From: Rhodovulum bhavnagarense
GTDB taxonomy: Bacteria; Pseudomonadota; Alphaproteobacteria; Rhodobacterales; Rhodobacteraceae
Direction of reading: 5' to 3'
NCBI RefSeq assembly: GCF_004343505.1
Contig: NZ_SLXU01000017.1
Coordinates: 1 to 61,158 of the forward strand
DNA: 61,158 nucleotides
Made by a program: the position numbers and the translations under genes. The notes below the pieces were generated by a model, which saw only the letters and a list, made by a program, of their open reading frames with translations, ran no database searches and was not told the DNA's origin. Shown here one piece after another: positions 18,631 through 26,561 of this stretch (position 1 is the stretch's first letter; every line of letters starts with the position of its first letter).

Positions 18631-19155
18631 TCAGGCCGCCATCACGGCGCCCGCGGGGGGCAGGTCGCCGGGGCCGTCGCCCAATGCGTCAGGCTCCAGC
18701 ACCGCGTGGACGGCGGCCAGCACATGGGCCGCGCGGCCCAGGGTGCGGTTCACCATGCCGGCCACGGGCGTGGCGCCGGGGCACTTGAAGACGGGCAGCT
18801 GCATCTGGACCTGCTCGATCAGCTGGGCGCCGGCGCGAGGCGCCTCCAGCCCGAGGGCCAGCCGGAACATCAGGGCCATCTGCTGCAGCGGGCGATCCTC
18901 GTCCCGGGCGGGATGCATCGCCAGCACGGCCTCGGCCGTCGCCCCGGCGGCCTGCCAAGCGCGCTCGGCCGCCTCGGGCCAATGAGCCACCGCAGGATCC
19001 CAGGGCTCGACCCCGTCGAGGTCGCGCTCTGCGGCCACCGCCGCCTCGGTCAGCGCCAGCAACTCGGTGAACCGCCGCGAGATCGCCGTATGCGCCGCGA
19101 ACACGGCACCGCCTTCATTCCCCGGCGCAGGGGTGGTAAGCACAGTGTCAGCCAT
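18631..19155 (-). CDS. Hypothetical helical protein, copy 1 of a divergent RHH module
   Basis: A mostly helical protein of 174 residues without a known family. It contains AAVAAERDLDG and a long alanine-rich helical body. The start at 19155 follows GGAGGACATCGAC. It is divergent from the ribbon-helix-helix gene at 19273. An equivalent pair with the same orientation occurs at 53345-54140, where the hypothetical has a similar helical AAERQL element. The DNA just upstream of the starts is also related in the two copies. The repeated linkage suggests an RHH-regulated unit. Confidence 0.6.
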   Translation of the reverse strand: MADTVLTTPAPGNEGGAVFAAHTAISRRFTELLALTEAAVAAERDLDGVEPWDPAVAHWPEAAERAWQAAGATAEAVLAMHPARDEDRPLQQMALMFRLALGLEAPRAGAQLIEQVQMQLPVFKCPGATPVAGMVNRTLGRAAHVLAAVHAVLEPDALGDGPGDLPPAGAVMAA

Positions 19156-19195
19156 GTCGATGTCCTCCATAAGTGTCATCGGTGTGGTCAGGGCC

Positions 19196-19226
19196 TTGGC
19201 GAGGGCGGCCACCCTTGCCTTGGCTC
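19196..19226. promoter_or_regulatory. Shared intergenic motif, copy 1
   Basis: This stretch starts TTGGCGAGGGCGG and ends CCTTGCCTTGGCTC. It matches the start and end of 53854-53895 in the second module (12 of the last 14 bases agree). It lies between the hypothetical and the RHH gene, where an operator or a conserved leader would be. Confidence 0.45.
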
Positions 19227-19272
19227 ATCATAATAAATAACATTAAAAAACATCAAGTCAAGAGGGTAAGTG

Positions 19273-19461
19273 ATGAAAAAGCCCGGTCGCCCAAAAAGGG
19301 ACACAGAGGCGGTCACCATACGCTTTCATCGCGATACCTTGGCGGTGATCGACGCCTTGTGTGAGCAAGCGCCTGATTGCCCCACGCGCCCGGAAATGAT
19401 CCGACGCATGGTGAATCAGGTTCTCGAAGTGGACCGGAAGGACAACGAGGGCTCGGCTTGA
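19273..19461 (+). CDS. Ribbon-helix-helix transcriptional regulator
   Basis: This 62-residue protein is a MetJ/Arc-type DNA-binding fold: the strand EAVTIRFHRDTLAVID, followed by the second helix TRPEMIRRMVNQVLE. It probably represses itself and the divergent hypothetical. The start at 19273 has GAGGG upstream. A paralogue lies at 53940 and shares TRPEMIRR. Confidence 0.8.
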   Translation: MKKPGRPKRDTEAVTIRFHRDTLAVIDALCEQAPDCPTRPEMIRRMVNQVLEVDRKDNEGSA

Positions 19462-19961
19462 GGTGATCGGCACGCTTCGGTGTTCAAGGACGGCCATGAG
19501 AGCCGGGTTCCGGTCATCGAAAGGGCGAGCGTTGTTCCGGACATCGGCCAGAAGGAACGGCCCATCACGGCCTTCCACCTCGGACACTATCGCCGCAGTG
19601 CAGCTTCCCCAGAACGGACATTCTCCGCAGGCGCAAGATCGGCTCTCAGTCGAGTCTCCATGGCGCCGGAGTTCTTGCCTTTACAGTTCACCCCTGGTCG
19701 GCGGGAGGCAGCCCTTCTATGGCGTTCGTGCAGGGCCTAGAGCTCGCTCGGCTGCAGGCGCGAATTTCCACGGACCAACTCACGATAGCGGACACTCGGC
19801 AGGGTCACCCTACTTTTCATTTCCGCCCCACGCTGACCATTTGGTCGGCCCGGATACGCCCATGGCTACATGGGAGGGGAGTAAAAAATCACTTTGAGAA
19901 TCAAAAAAACCCGATACTATGCTATCGCGCTGTTAATTTACTCAATGTGAAAGTTTTTTTC
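19462..19961. other. Intergenic stretch, no gene seen
   Basis: About 500 bases between the RHH gene and the WecA-like gene contain only short open frames with no ribosome site or family features. The last 90 bases are AT-rich and probably include the promoter of the WecA-like gene. Confidence 0.45.
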
Positions 19962-21062
19962 ATGGGGCCCCTTGCGCCAGTCTGGCTTGCAACCGTGGTG
20001 TTCGCGATTTCCGCGATGATGGTCGGCTTGATGGTTGGCACGCGAGGGGTGCATGTCGCGGTCACGACACGAGGCCATGATCTTCACGCGATCCAGGCCG
20101 CCCACACCCGTCCGACACCGCGCGTCGGAGGTCTTGCGGTGGTTGTGGCCATATGCTGTGCATTGCTGCTGGGAATTCCGAATTTTCCAAAGGACCGGGC
20201 GTTGCTCTTCATCGCGAGCCTGTTGCCCGTTTTCATCGCCGGACTGGCCGAGGATCTCGGGTACCGCGTCAGCCCGCGCGGGCGTCTTTGGGCCGCAGCG
20301 CTGTCGTCCATGGTCGTGGTCTTTTTCATGGGGGATTGGATCACGGAAAGCGGGCTGCCGGGTGTTGACCTGCTGCTGGCCTTCGCGCCTTTCGCGATCC
20401 CCGTCACGATCCTCTGGACGACGGGGCTCTGTCATGCGTTCAACCTGATCGATGGTGTCAATGGGCTGATGGGCGGTGTTGCGCTGATGATCGCGCTCGC
20501 TCTTGCATTCATGTCCCATGATGTCGGCTATCAGCCCGTCATGGTCACCTCTCTCGCGGTTGCGGCGGCTCTCGCGGGGTTCCTGATGTTCAATTTTCCT
20601 AAGGGCCAGATCTTCATGGGCGATGCGGGTGCCTATACCGTCGGCCATGTTCTGGCCTGGCTCGGGATATTCCTCGCGATTCGCAGTGAAGAGATCGCGG
20701 GGATCTCGGTTGCGTTGCTGTTCTTTTGGCCGGTGGCTGACACTTTCCTGGCCATTTACCGGCGTCGGGCTTCCGGACGTCGGCATGACCAGCCCGATCG
20801 TCTGCATGTCCATCAGTTGGTGATGCGGGGGCTTGAGATCGTCCTGCTTGGTCGGGGCAGGCGTCATATTTCCAATCCGTTAACCGCCGTCGTGTTGATG
20901 CCTCTGGCGGGCATGCCGGTTCTTGCGGGGGTCGTTTTCATGGATCGGCCCATTTGGGCTGCGCTGTCGGTTCTGATATTCGCGGTCCTGTTCGTGCTCG
21001 CCTATCGGCTGGGCATGGCCTATGTGCGCCATGGGCGGCGCGGCCGCGCCGGTCGCAATTGA
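19962..21062 (+). CDS. WecA/MraY-like polyprenyl-phosphate sugar-1-phosphate transferase
   Basis: This polytopic transferase (366 residues, about ten helices) should link an N-acetylhexosamine-1-phosphate to undecaprenyl phosphate, priming a surface glycan. Family motifs are present: HTRPTPRVGGLA near the N-terminus, GLAEDLGYRVSPRGRL, AFNLIDGVNGLMGG (catalytic Asp), FMGDAGAYTVGH, and the C-terminal HVHQL that contacts the nucleotide. The start at 19962 (MGPLAPVW) precedes the first helix but has no clear ribosome site; a GTG seven codons upstream is an alternative. It lies apart from the main operon. A second, unrelated initiating enzyme is at 50351. Confidence 0.9.
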   Translation: MGPLAPVWLATVVFAISAMMVGLMVGTRGVHVAVTTRGHDLHAIQAAHTRPTPRVGGLAVVVAICCALLLGIPNFPKDRALLFIASLLPVFIAGLAEDLGYRVSPRGRLWAAALSSMVVVFFMGDWITESGLPGVDLLLAFAPFAIPVTILWTTGLCHAFNLIDGVNGLMGGVALMIALALAFMSHDVGYQPVMVTSLAVAAALAGFLMFNFPKGQIFMGDAGAYTVGHVLAWLGIFLAIRSEEIAGISVALLFFWPVADTFLAIYRRRASGRRHDQPDRLHVHQLVMRGLEIVLLGRGRRHISNPLTAVVLMPLAGMPVLAGVVFMDRPIWAALSVLIFAVLFVLAYRLGMAYVRHGRRGRAGRN

Positions 21063-21118
21063 GCGGAATGGCCCTCAACCGGCCGGACAGGACCGCGCGC
21101 TCCAAGGTTCCTGCTCGG

Positions 21119-21331
21119 TCAGCTCCGCCGCGGTAACGCCTCGAGCCAACGCAACCATTTCGGCATCGCGCGCGTGCGGCGGGCGGGACAGTCCCTTCCC
21201 TGACGACAATTCCCGGTGCAAGGGGGGCAAGAGCCTACGTCGTTGCCAAGCGTAGAGGTCTCTGGCGCTCGCCTGGTGACGGTCCCGCCCCGTGCCCGCG
21301 TCGCGGTCTCGCCTTGCTTGTGGTGGTCCAT
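21119..21331 (-). CDS. Small Cys-rich basic protein (70 aa), tentative
   Basis: A 70-residue frame starts at an ATG with AGGAG eight bases upstream. It contains a compact Cys motif, CPPCTGNCRQGRDCP, followed by a basic, Trp-containing tail. Small proteins with CTGNC-like motifs occur in other proteobacteria, so this may be real. The function is unknown. It lies in a 1.6-kb stretch otherwise without clear genes. Confidence 0.4.
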   Translation of the reverse strand: MDHHKQGETATRARGGTVTRRAPETSTLGNDVGSCPPCTGNCRQGRDCPARRTRAMPKWLRWLEALPRRS

Positions 21332-21695
21332 GTCCGGTTTCTCCTGTGGGCGGGCATGCGTCCTGACGAAATTCCCATGATCTTTCGTTCGGCGTTTCTC
21401 GTGCGTTGATACAACTTCCAATTGCACGTGCGTGCCCCAGCCACCTTGTCATGAAGGGTTGCATTAGTCTTTTGCAAATTCGGTGCCAAGACTGCCGTGC
21501 GACAGGGGTGAATATCGAATTCCCCAAAACGATGGTCCAGACGTGAATCGTGCACCTGGTGCGCCATTTGGGTCCTGATCTGGAGGAACAACTCGGCGTC
21601 TCCCCCGATGACAGGCAGGGCGCAGTCCGCCGGAGATGAGGAATTATGAGAGGTATTTCCGAGCTTTGTGCGCGCCTTCTGCCGCGGGGGCAGTC

Positions 21696-21738
21696 AAAAA
21701 AGGGCCATGCCCTGACTTGGGGGGAAAAGGCATGGCCC
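21696..21738 (-). terminator. Strong Rho-independent terminator (minus strand)
   Basis: GGGCCATGCC (21702-21711) and GGCATGGCCC (21729-21738) form a perfect 10-bp stem. On the minus strand a T6 run follows directly. It would end leftward transcription arriving from the nusG-like gene at 22646-23176, or protect against read-through. Confidence 0.8.
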
Positions 21739-22645
21739 CAAGTATCGAGCGACTCTACAAATTACCTTGCAGATAGTAATGCTCGGCGGGCAAGGCGTCC
21801 AGGGGCAAGCTGGAACCCGCTAGGGCAGCGTAGCGTCTGCGCCGTTCCGGGCAAGCGAAAATAAGAGGTAATATTTTGTAATTATGAGAAAAGATTCAGG
21901 GTTTCTCGAGGGAAGATCAGGGGGGTGGCTGGGTGGCTGACAGAGATGAAACGTTTCAAGATTAAATTATCAAAGCGATAATAAAATTCTCGCAGCCTCC
22001 CCGCGCAGAACCGGTTCAGAGGCGCGACGATATGGCGATGGTTTCCGACAGCCGGCCCTGTTGCCGCCTCTGGCCGCACCAAGCGGCGCAGGCTGTCAGC
22101 GCCCGTTGGAATAGGCGCGATCCATCTGGCCGGGCAGGGTGGGGCGGCGGTCTCTGTCGCGGTTTCGGAGTTTATATCGCCCGGGCGGGTGGACCCGCAG
22201 GCCCCATGGTGCAGGTTGATCTGGTTGGGTCTGAAAACCAGCCGTGCAGCCATTCGGCAAGCAATAGACCGAGTTTTGTCGCGATCCCACAACACTGGCC
22301 GATGTCACCTCCGCGCAAGGAGGGCGGGCGGCCCCAAAAGAAATTGTCGGGCCCCCGGCCGGAAGCGCCAACGGCGCTTGGGATCATTCTCGTTCAAGGT
22401 TGCCGGCCCTGGGGCCGCTACCCGGTCCGCGGCGCGCGTCGTGATGTCTCTTGCATTGTTTCCTGGCAGGTCAGTGATGAGCTGACCGGCCCTGCGGTCG
22501 ATGATCGGATTTGTGCCGCATCATCTCGTCGCGCCGGAGCAATTGCCGGCTCGGGGCGGGGGCGGGCATGCATGTCGCCCGACCATCAGACGGCTGGCTG
22601 TCCGGCCTTCAGGGGAGGGGCGGGCTGACTGGGGCGGTGCGGACG
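21739..22645. other. Gene-poor 0.9-kb stretch downstream of the nusG-like gene
   Basis: Open frames here overlap one another on both strands without ribosome sites or family features. I see no supportable gene. On the minus strand it would form a long 3' region between the nusG-like gene and the hairpin terminator. Around 21850-22000 the sequence is locally AT-rich. Confidence 0.4.
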
Positions 22646-23176
22646 TCAGGGCTCCTGCTTCATGACCATCTCGGGGTCGAGCTGGGCGCGGGTCGGGCGG
22701 CCGAGCAGATCGAGCAGGACATGGATTCGCCTGTCGGGATCGATCTGTTCCACCGAGGTCACGAAATCGCGAAACGGCCCGCTGATCACCCGGACCTTGT
22801 CGCCAACCGAGAGGGCGTCGATCGCGGGGCGCAACAGCCCGTCATCGTCGCATCGGCTCATCAGGCCGGCGATGATCTGGGGGGGCACGCAGGCCGGGCC
22901 GGCCTGTGCGGTACCAATCAGCCGGCACACGCCCGGCGCGCTGCGCGCCTTGTGCCAGTTCGGCCAATCCGGGGTCGTGGCCAGGAAGAGGTAACCGGCG
23001 AAGACGGGACGGATCTCGGTGCGCACGCGCCCGCGCCAGCGCCGTTCGACCTCGTGGCGCGGCATGAAGACGTCGAATCCGAGGCGGGTGAGGCTGCGTT
23101 CGGCGATATGGTTCTGGTTGGGGCGGCACATCAGCAGGTGCCAGTCGGTCGAGGCGAGATCTGCGGCATGTTTCAT
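22646..23176 (-). CDS. NusG-family antitermination paralogue (RfaH/LoaP-like)
   Basis: The 176-residue protein has the NusG N-terminal domain (WHLLMCRPNQNHIAERSLTR, then VFAGYLFLA) and a C-terminal KOW domain (LSVGDKVRVISGPF). Specialised NusG paralogues such as RfaH and LoaP ride on RNA polymerase and allow full transcription of long polysaccharide operons. Its position, divergent from a locus of roughly 25 genes, fits that role. The housekeeping nusG normally sits with secE and rpl genes, which are absent. Cys in the KOW-preceding loop (CRLIGTAQAGPACVP) is unusual. The start is at 23176; a strong ribosome site is not evident. Confidence 0.9.
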   Translation of the reverse strand: MKHAADLASTDWHLLMCRPNQNHIAERSLTRLGFDVFMPRHEVERRWRGRVRTEIRPVFAGYLFLATTPDWPNWHKARSAPGVCRLIGTAQAGPACVPPQIIAGLMSRCDDDGLLRPAIDALSVGDKVRVISGPFRDFVTSVEQIDPDRRIHVLLDLLGRPTRAQLDPEMVMKQEP

Positions 23177-23283
23177 GGCGGGTCCCGTCCGTCGGAGGTA
23201 AGCATAACGGCTCTCTTAATGATAAAAAATTACAGGTCAAGCCTTGTCGCTCCGCGGCCGGTTGGCCAGGCGTGGCAGGGGGG

Positions 23284-23310
23284 TTGCGCGCGCTTGGATG
23301 ACTGTATAAT
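23284..23310 (+). promoter_or_regulatory. Candidate promoter of the polysaccharide operon
   Basis: A consensus -10, TATAAT (23305-23310), follows a weak -35, TTGCGC (23284-23289), with a 15-base spacer. The start would be near 23317, leaving a leader of about 370 bases before wzm. Confidence 0.5.
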
Positions 23311-23325
23311 GTATCAAGATGAGAA

Positions 23326-23342
23326 GCTTCCAATTTGGAAGC
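23326..23342. promoter_or_regulatory. 17-bp perfect palindrome (candidate operator)
   Basis: GCTTCCAA and TTGGAAGC flank one central T. The palindrome lies just downstream of the predicted transcription start of the polysaccharide operon, a typical repressor position. Confidence 0.55.
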
Positions 23343-23687
23343 ACGTGTTTTCTGGATGTTAACGGTCGCGGGGATTGCCGGTGGCTGTGCGGAAGCCGTG
23401 GCAGAGTTGCAGTTGAGGGATCGGCGCAGGCCCTCTCTTGCCCAGTCTTGAACATCTCATCGTGAGAGTTGGTCTTCTTGCCACGACTTGGGAAGAGACT
23501 GGCAGCGGGAGCGCGTGTGGGGCTTGGAATTTGCGTTATCGGGCGTTTGGGGGCCAAGAGATCTTGAGCCAGGGTATTCGCCGCGTCTTCTTGTCTCGGG
23601 ACGGTGATTGGGCCGCCCCCGTAACCCACAATTCAAGCAGAAGGGGTTCGTTCCATAGCTGATAACGTCTTCAAACCTCGAGAACAC

Positions 23688-24542
23688 ATGACAGATACCA
23701 TGACTTCATCCTCGGGCGGTCCAGGGCGTCTCGTCCTGGAGGCCGGGCGTGCTGATGCGCAGTATTGGCGCGATCTTTGGCATTATCGCGAACTCTTTGC
23801 GATCCTGGCCTGGCGCGACATCTCGGTGCGTTACAAGCAGACGGTCATCGGGGTGGCCTGGGCGGTGATCCGTCCTTTCCTCACCATGATTGTCTTCACG
23901 GTGATCTTCGGACGCGTTGCGCAATTGCCCTCGGACGGCGAAGCGCCCTACGCGGTCATGGTTTTTGCGGGCATGCTGCCCTGGTTCCTGTTCTCGACCA
24001 TCCTGAGCGAGTCTTCGAACAGCCTCGTCACCAATTCCGCCCTTGTTGGAAAGGTGTATTTCCCCCGCCTCGTGATCCCGTCGGCAGCGGCCGTGGTGTC
24101 CTTGGTGGATTTCATGATCAGCTTCACGCTGATGGTGCTGACGATGCTCTGGTTCTGGTTCCTGCCGGATTGGCGCGTCCTTCTGCTGCCCGTGTTCGTC
24201 CTCCTGGCCATGGCCGCAGCCCTGGGGCCCGCGCTTCTTCTCTCGGCCTTGAATGTCAAGTACCGGGATTTTCGCTACATCATCCCGTTCATCGTCCAGT
24301 TCGGTCTCTACGTCTCGCCCGTTGGCTTCTCCAGCGTGAACGTGCCCGAGGGATGGCGCTTCCTTTACGGCCTCAACCCGATGGTTGGCGTGATCGACGG
24401 GTTCCGCTGGTGCTTGTTGGGTGGCGAGGCCGCGCTCAATTGGTCCAGCTTCGCGCTCAGCCTCGGGGTGATTGCGTTCTTCCTGTGGTACGGCATCCGT
24501 GTCTTCCGGCGGACTGAAAAAACCTTTGCGGACCTGATCTGA
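23688..24542 (+). CDS. wzm: ABC-2 polysaccharide export permease
   Basis: Wzm is the membrane subunit of an ABC exporter that moves a lipid-linked glycan across the inner membrane. The 284-residue protein has six helices and the ABC-2 signatures LAWRDISVRYKQTVIGVAWAVIRP, ALLLSALNVKYRDFRYIIPF and FLYGLNPMVGVIDGFRW. It overlaps wzt (TGATG), so the two subunits are coupled. It is the first gene of the long plus-strand operon. The ATG at 23688 is used; an ATG four codons on is possible. Confidence 0.95.
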   Translation: MTDTMTSSSGGPGRLVLEAGRADAQYWRDLWHYRELFAILAWRDISVRYKQTVIGVAWAVIRPFLTMIVFTVIFGRVAQLPSDGEAPYAVMVFAGMLPWFLFSTILSESSNSLVTNSALVGKVYFPRLVIPSAAAVVSLVDFMISFTLMVLTMLWFWFLPDWRVLLLPVFVLLAMAAALGPALLLSALNVKYRDFRYIIPFIVQFGLYVSPVGFSSVNVPEGWRFLYGLNPMVGVIDGFRWCLLGGEAALNWSSFALSLGVIAFFLWYGIRVFRRTEKTFADLI

Positions 24543-25858
24543 TGAGCGACGTCGTTATCCGCGCCGAAGGCCTCGGCAAGAAATACGTGATCGGCCATGA
24601 GTCGACCGAGCGCTATACGGCGCTTCGGGATGTCCTGGCGCAGCAAGGGCGGCGGCTGCTTCGATCGGCCCGTGACATGGCCGCCGGGCGCGCCCTGATT
24701 GCAGGCGAGGAGCGCGAAGAGTTCTGGGCCCTCAAGGATGTCAATTTCGAAATCAAGCGCGGCGAGGTGGTTGGCATCATCGGCCGCAACGGCGCTGGCA
24801 AATCAACGCTCTTGAAAGTGCTCTCGCGCATTACCGAACCCAGCGAGGGGCGCGTGATCATCGAGGGGCGGGTGGCGAGCCTGCTGGAGGTCGGCACTGG
24901 CTTCCACCCCGAGCTGACGGGGCGGGAGAACATCTATCTCAACGGGGCAATCCTGGGGATGACGCGGGCCGAGATCCGGCGCAAGTTCGACGAGATTGTC
25001 GATTTTGCCGGGGTGGAAAAGTTCCTCGATACGCCGGTCAAGCGCTACTCATCTGGCATGTATGTCCGGCTGGCCTTCTCTGTTGCCGCCCATCTGGAGC
25101 CCGAGATCCTGGTGGTCGACGAGGTGCTGGCCGTGGGCGATGCCGAGTTCCAGAAAAAATGCCTAGGCAAAATGCAGGATGTGGCGGGGCATGGGCGGAC
25201 AGTGCTGTTCGTGAGCCATAATATGGCGGCTGTGCAAAACCTTTGCTCGCGTGCGTATTTTTTTCAAAAGGGTCGAAAATACGCCGAAGGCAATACGATT
25301 GATGTCATCAAGCAATATCTTTCCACTGATTGCTCTGAGCTTGTCACGGCTGGATATATTTCCGATAAGCCAAGAAAAGGAAAACAGGACCTTTACTTTC
25401 ATAGGGTACTTTTTAATAAAACGAGTGGTTCTTCTTCTGAATCAAATCCGCCGGTTACTGGAGCTCCCTGCGAAATAAGCTTGAAGTTAAAGGGTGATCC
25501 AGAGGTTCGCGGCTCGGCGCGTATGGGCATCACCTTCAAGGATGCTTTCGGAAATCCCTTGTTTTTGCTTGCAAACGAAGCTTCCACACCATCAATTTTG
25601 CGAGTTGAAGATGGCTCCTGCGTAGTTTGCAGAATTGAAAAGTTTCCGTTAACCCAGGGTAAGTATTCAATCTCCTTATTTCTGGAGGTTGATGGTGTTA
25701 TTCAAGATTGGATTGAAGATGGGTTATCGGTTGAGGTCGAGGCCGGGTCTTTTTTTGGTACCTCTAAAAACTGCCCTTCTGGGTGGGAAGGCAAAGCGGT
25801 TCTGGTGGAAAACTCATGGAAATCGACTTTGCAAGAAAGAAATTATCATGCGTCTTAG
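24542..25858 (+). CDS. wzt: ABC polysaccharide export ATPase with C-terminal glycan-binding domain
   Basis: Wzt powers export with Wzm. The nucleotide-binding domain (1-245) has Walker A GRNGAGKST, signature YSSGM, Walker B ILVVDEVLAVGD and H-loop FVSHNMA. Residues 250-438 form a beta-rich Wzt C-terminal domain, which in related systems recognises the end of the specific O-antigen chain. From about 25,250 the DNA becomes clearly AT-rich while the ATPase part is GC-rich. The exchange point is near the domain border. The stop overlaps the next gene by 11 bases. Confidence 0.95.
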   Translation: MSDVVIRAEGLGKKYVIGHESTERYTALRDVLAQQGRRLLRSARDMAAGRALIAGEEREEFWALKDVNFEIKRGEVVGIIGRNGAGKSTLLKVLSRITEPSEGRVIIEGRVASLLEVGTGFHPELTGRENIYLNGAILGMTRAEIRRKFDEIVDFAGVEKFLDTPVKRYSSGMYVRLAFSVAAHLEPEILVVDEVLAVGDAEFQKKCLGKMQDVAGHGRTVLFVSHNMAAVQNLCSRAYFFQKGRKYAEGNTIDVIKQYLSTDCSELVTAGYISDKPRKGKQDLYFHRVLFNKTSGSSSESNPPVTGAPCEISLKLKGDPEVRGSARMGITFKDAFGNPLFLLANEASTPSILRVEDGSCVVCRIEKFPLTQGKYSISLFLEVDGVIQDWIEDGLSVEVEAGSFFGTSKNCPSGWEGKAVLVENSWKSTLQERNYHAS

Positions 25859-26561
25859 TGGATTGAAGGCCGGGATTAAAAATTCTTTGCGGCCAGCGCT
25901 CCCATTTTTCGAGCGAACAGGGCTTTATGACCCGCCGGGTTTTGGTCTTAATGGGCTCGATAAAAAGCTCCTGAAACACATTGGATTTCGTAATGGTGTA
26001 TTTGCTGAGGCCGGCGCCAATAATGGAATTCGCCAATCCAATACCGCTTATTTGGAGTTTTACCGCGGATGGACAGGGCTCCTTGTTGAGCCAATTCCTG
26101 AATTAGCCCAACAATGCCGCATCAACAGGCCTAAGTCCCGCGTAGAGGAGTATGCGCTGACTTCGCTAAGTAGCAGTGGGGCCCCTGTGGAAATGATTTA
26201 TTGCAATCTGATGTCGATTGTTAAAGGAGCACGAGGGGGAGATACCGCCGATGAAGCTCACATTGCTGCAGGCATGAAGTTTCTTGCTGGAGACGATGCT
26301 CCGAGACATTATTCGGTACCCACTGCTAGCTTGGATATGCTTTTCCGATTGAGTGGTATTTCTCGCGTGGACTTGCTGTCTCTGGATGTTGAAGGCTATG
26401 AGGCACAGGCATTGGCCGGACTGGATTTCGATCGGGTCGCACCACGTTGGATCCTGGTGGAGGCGAATGACCCGCAAGAAATCGAGAATGTCCTGGCCGC
26501 TCGATACGAACTTGTTGATCACTTGTCGCATCATGATCGCTTGTACCGGTTGAAGTCATGA
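25848..26561 (+). CDS. FkbM-family SAM methyltransferase
   Basis: This 237-residue class I methyltransferase belongs to the FkbM group, which O-methylates sugars in glycans and antibiotics. The SAM site is FAEAGANNGIRQ, the acidic strand LLVEPIP follows, and motif-like VDLLSLDVEGYE fits FkbM. The start at 25848 overlaps the end of wzt, so longer upstream readings can be dropped. The gene shares the AT-rich composition of the wzt tail. It may add a chain-capping methyl group recognised by Wzt. Confidence 0.85.
   Translation: MRLSGLKAGIKNSLRPALPFFERTGLYDPPGFGLNGLDKKLLKHIGFRNGVFAEAGANNGIRQSNTAYLEFYRGWTGLLVEPIPELAQQCRINRPKSRVEEYALTSLSSSGAPVEMIYCNLMSIVKGARGGDTADEAHIAAGMKFLAGDDAPRHYSVPTASLDMLFRLSGISRVDLLSLDVEGYEAQALAGLDFDRVAPRWILVEANDPQEIENVLAARYELVDHLSHHDRLYRLKS

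Noticed and set aside
16474-19233. Very long plus-strand open frame (over 900 codons)
   Set aside because: It lies antisense to the AAA+/M41 and GIY-YIG genes, whose motifs are unmistakable. High GC removes stops on the opposite strand.
11366-19461. Downstream attachment repeat of tRNA-Leu
   Set aside because: Reading by eye for the T-arm and acceptor 3' sequence (TTCGAGTCC, CTCGGGCACCA) found no second copy in the window.
21882-22295. Minus-strand 137-codon frame in the gene-poor stretch
   Set aside because: No ribosome site, no recognisable motif and overlapping frames of equal quality.
22511-23362. Plus-strand frame over the nusG-like gene
   Set aside because: Antisense to a protein with clear NusG and KOW motifs.
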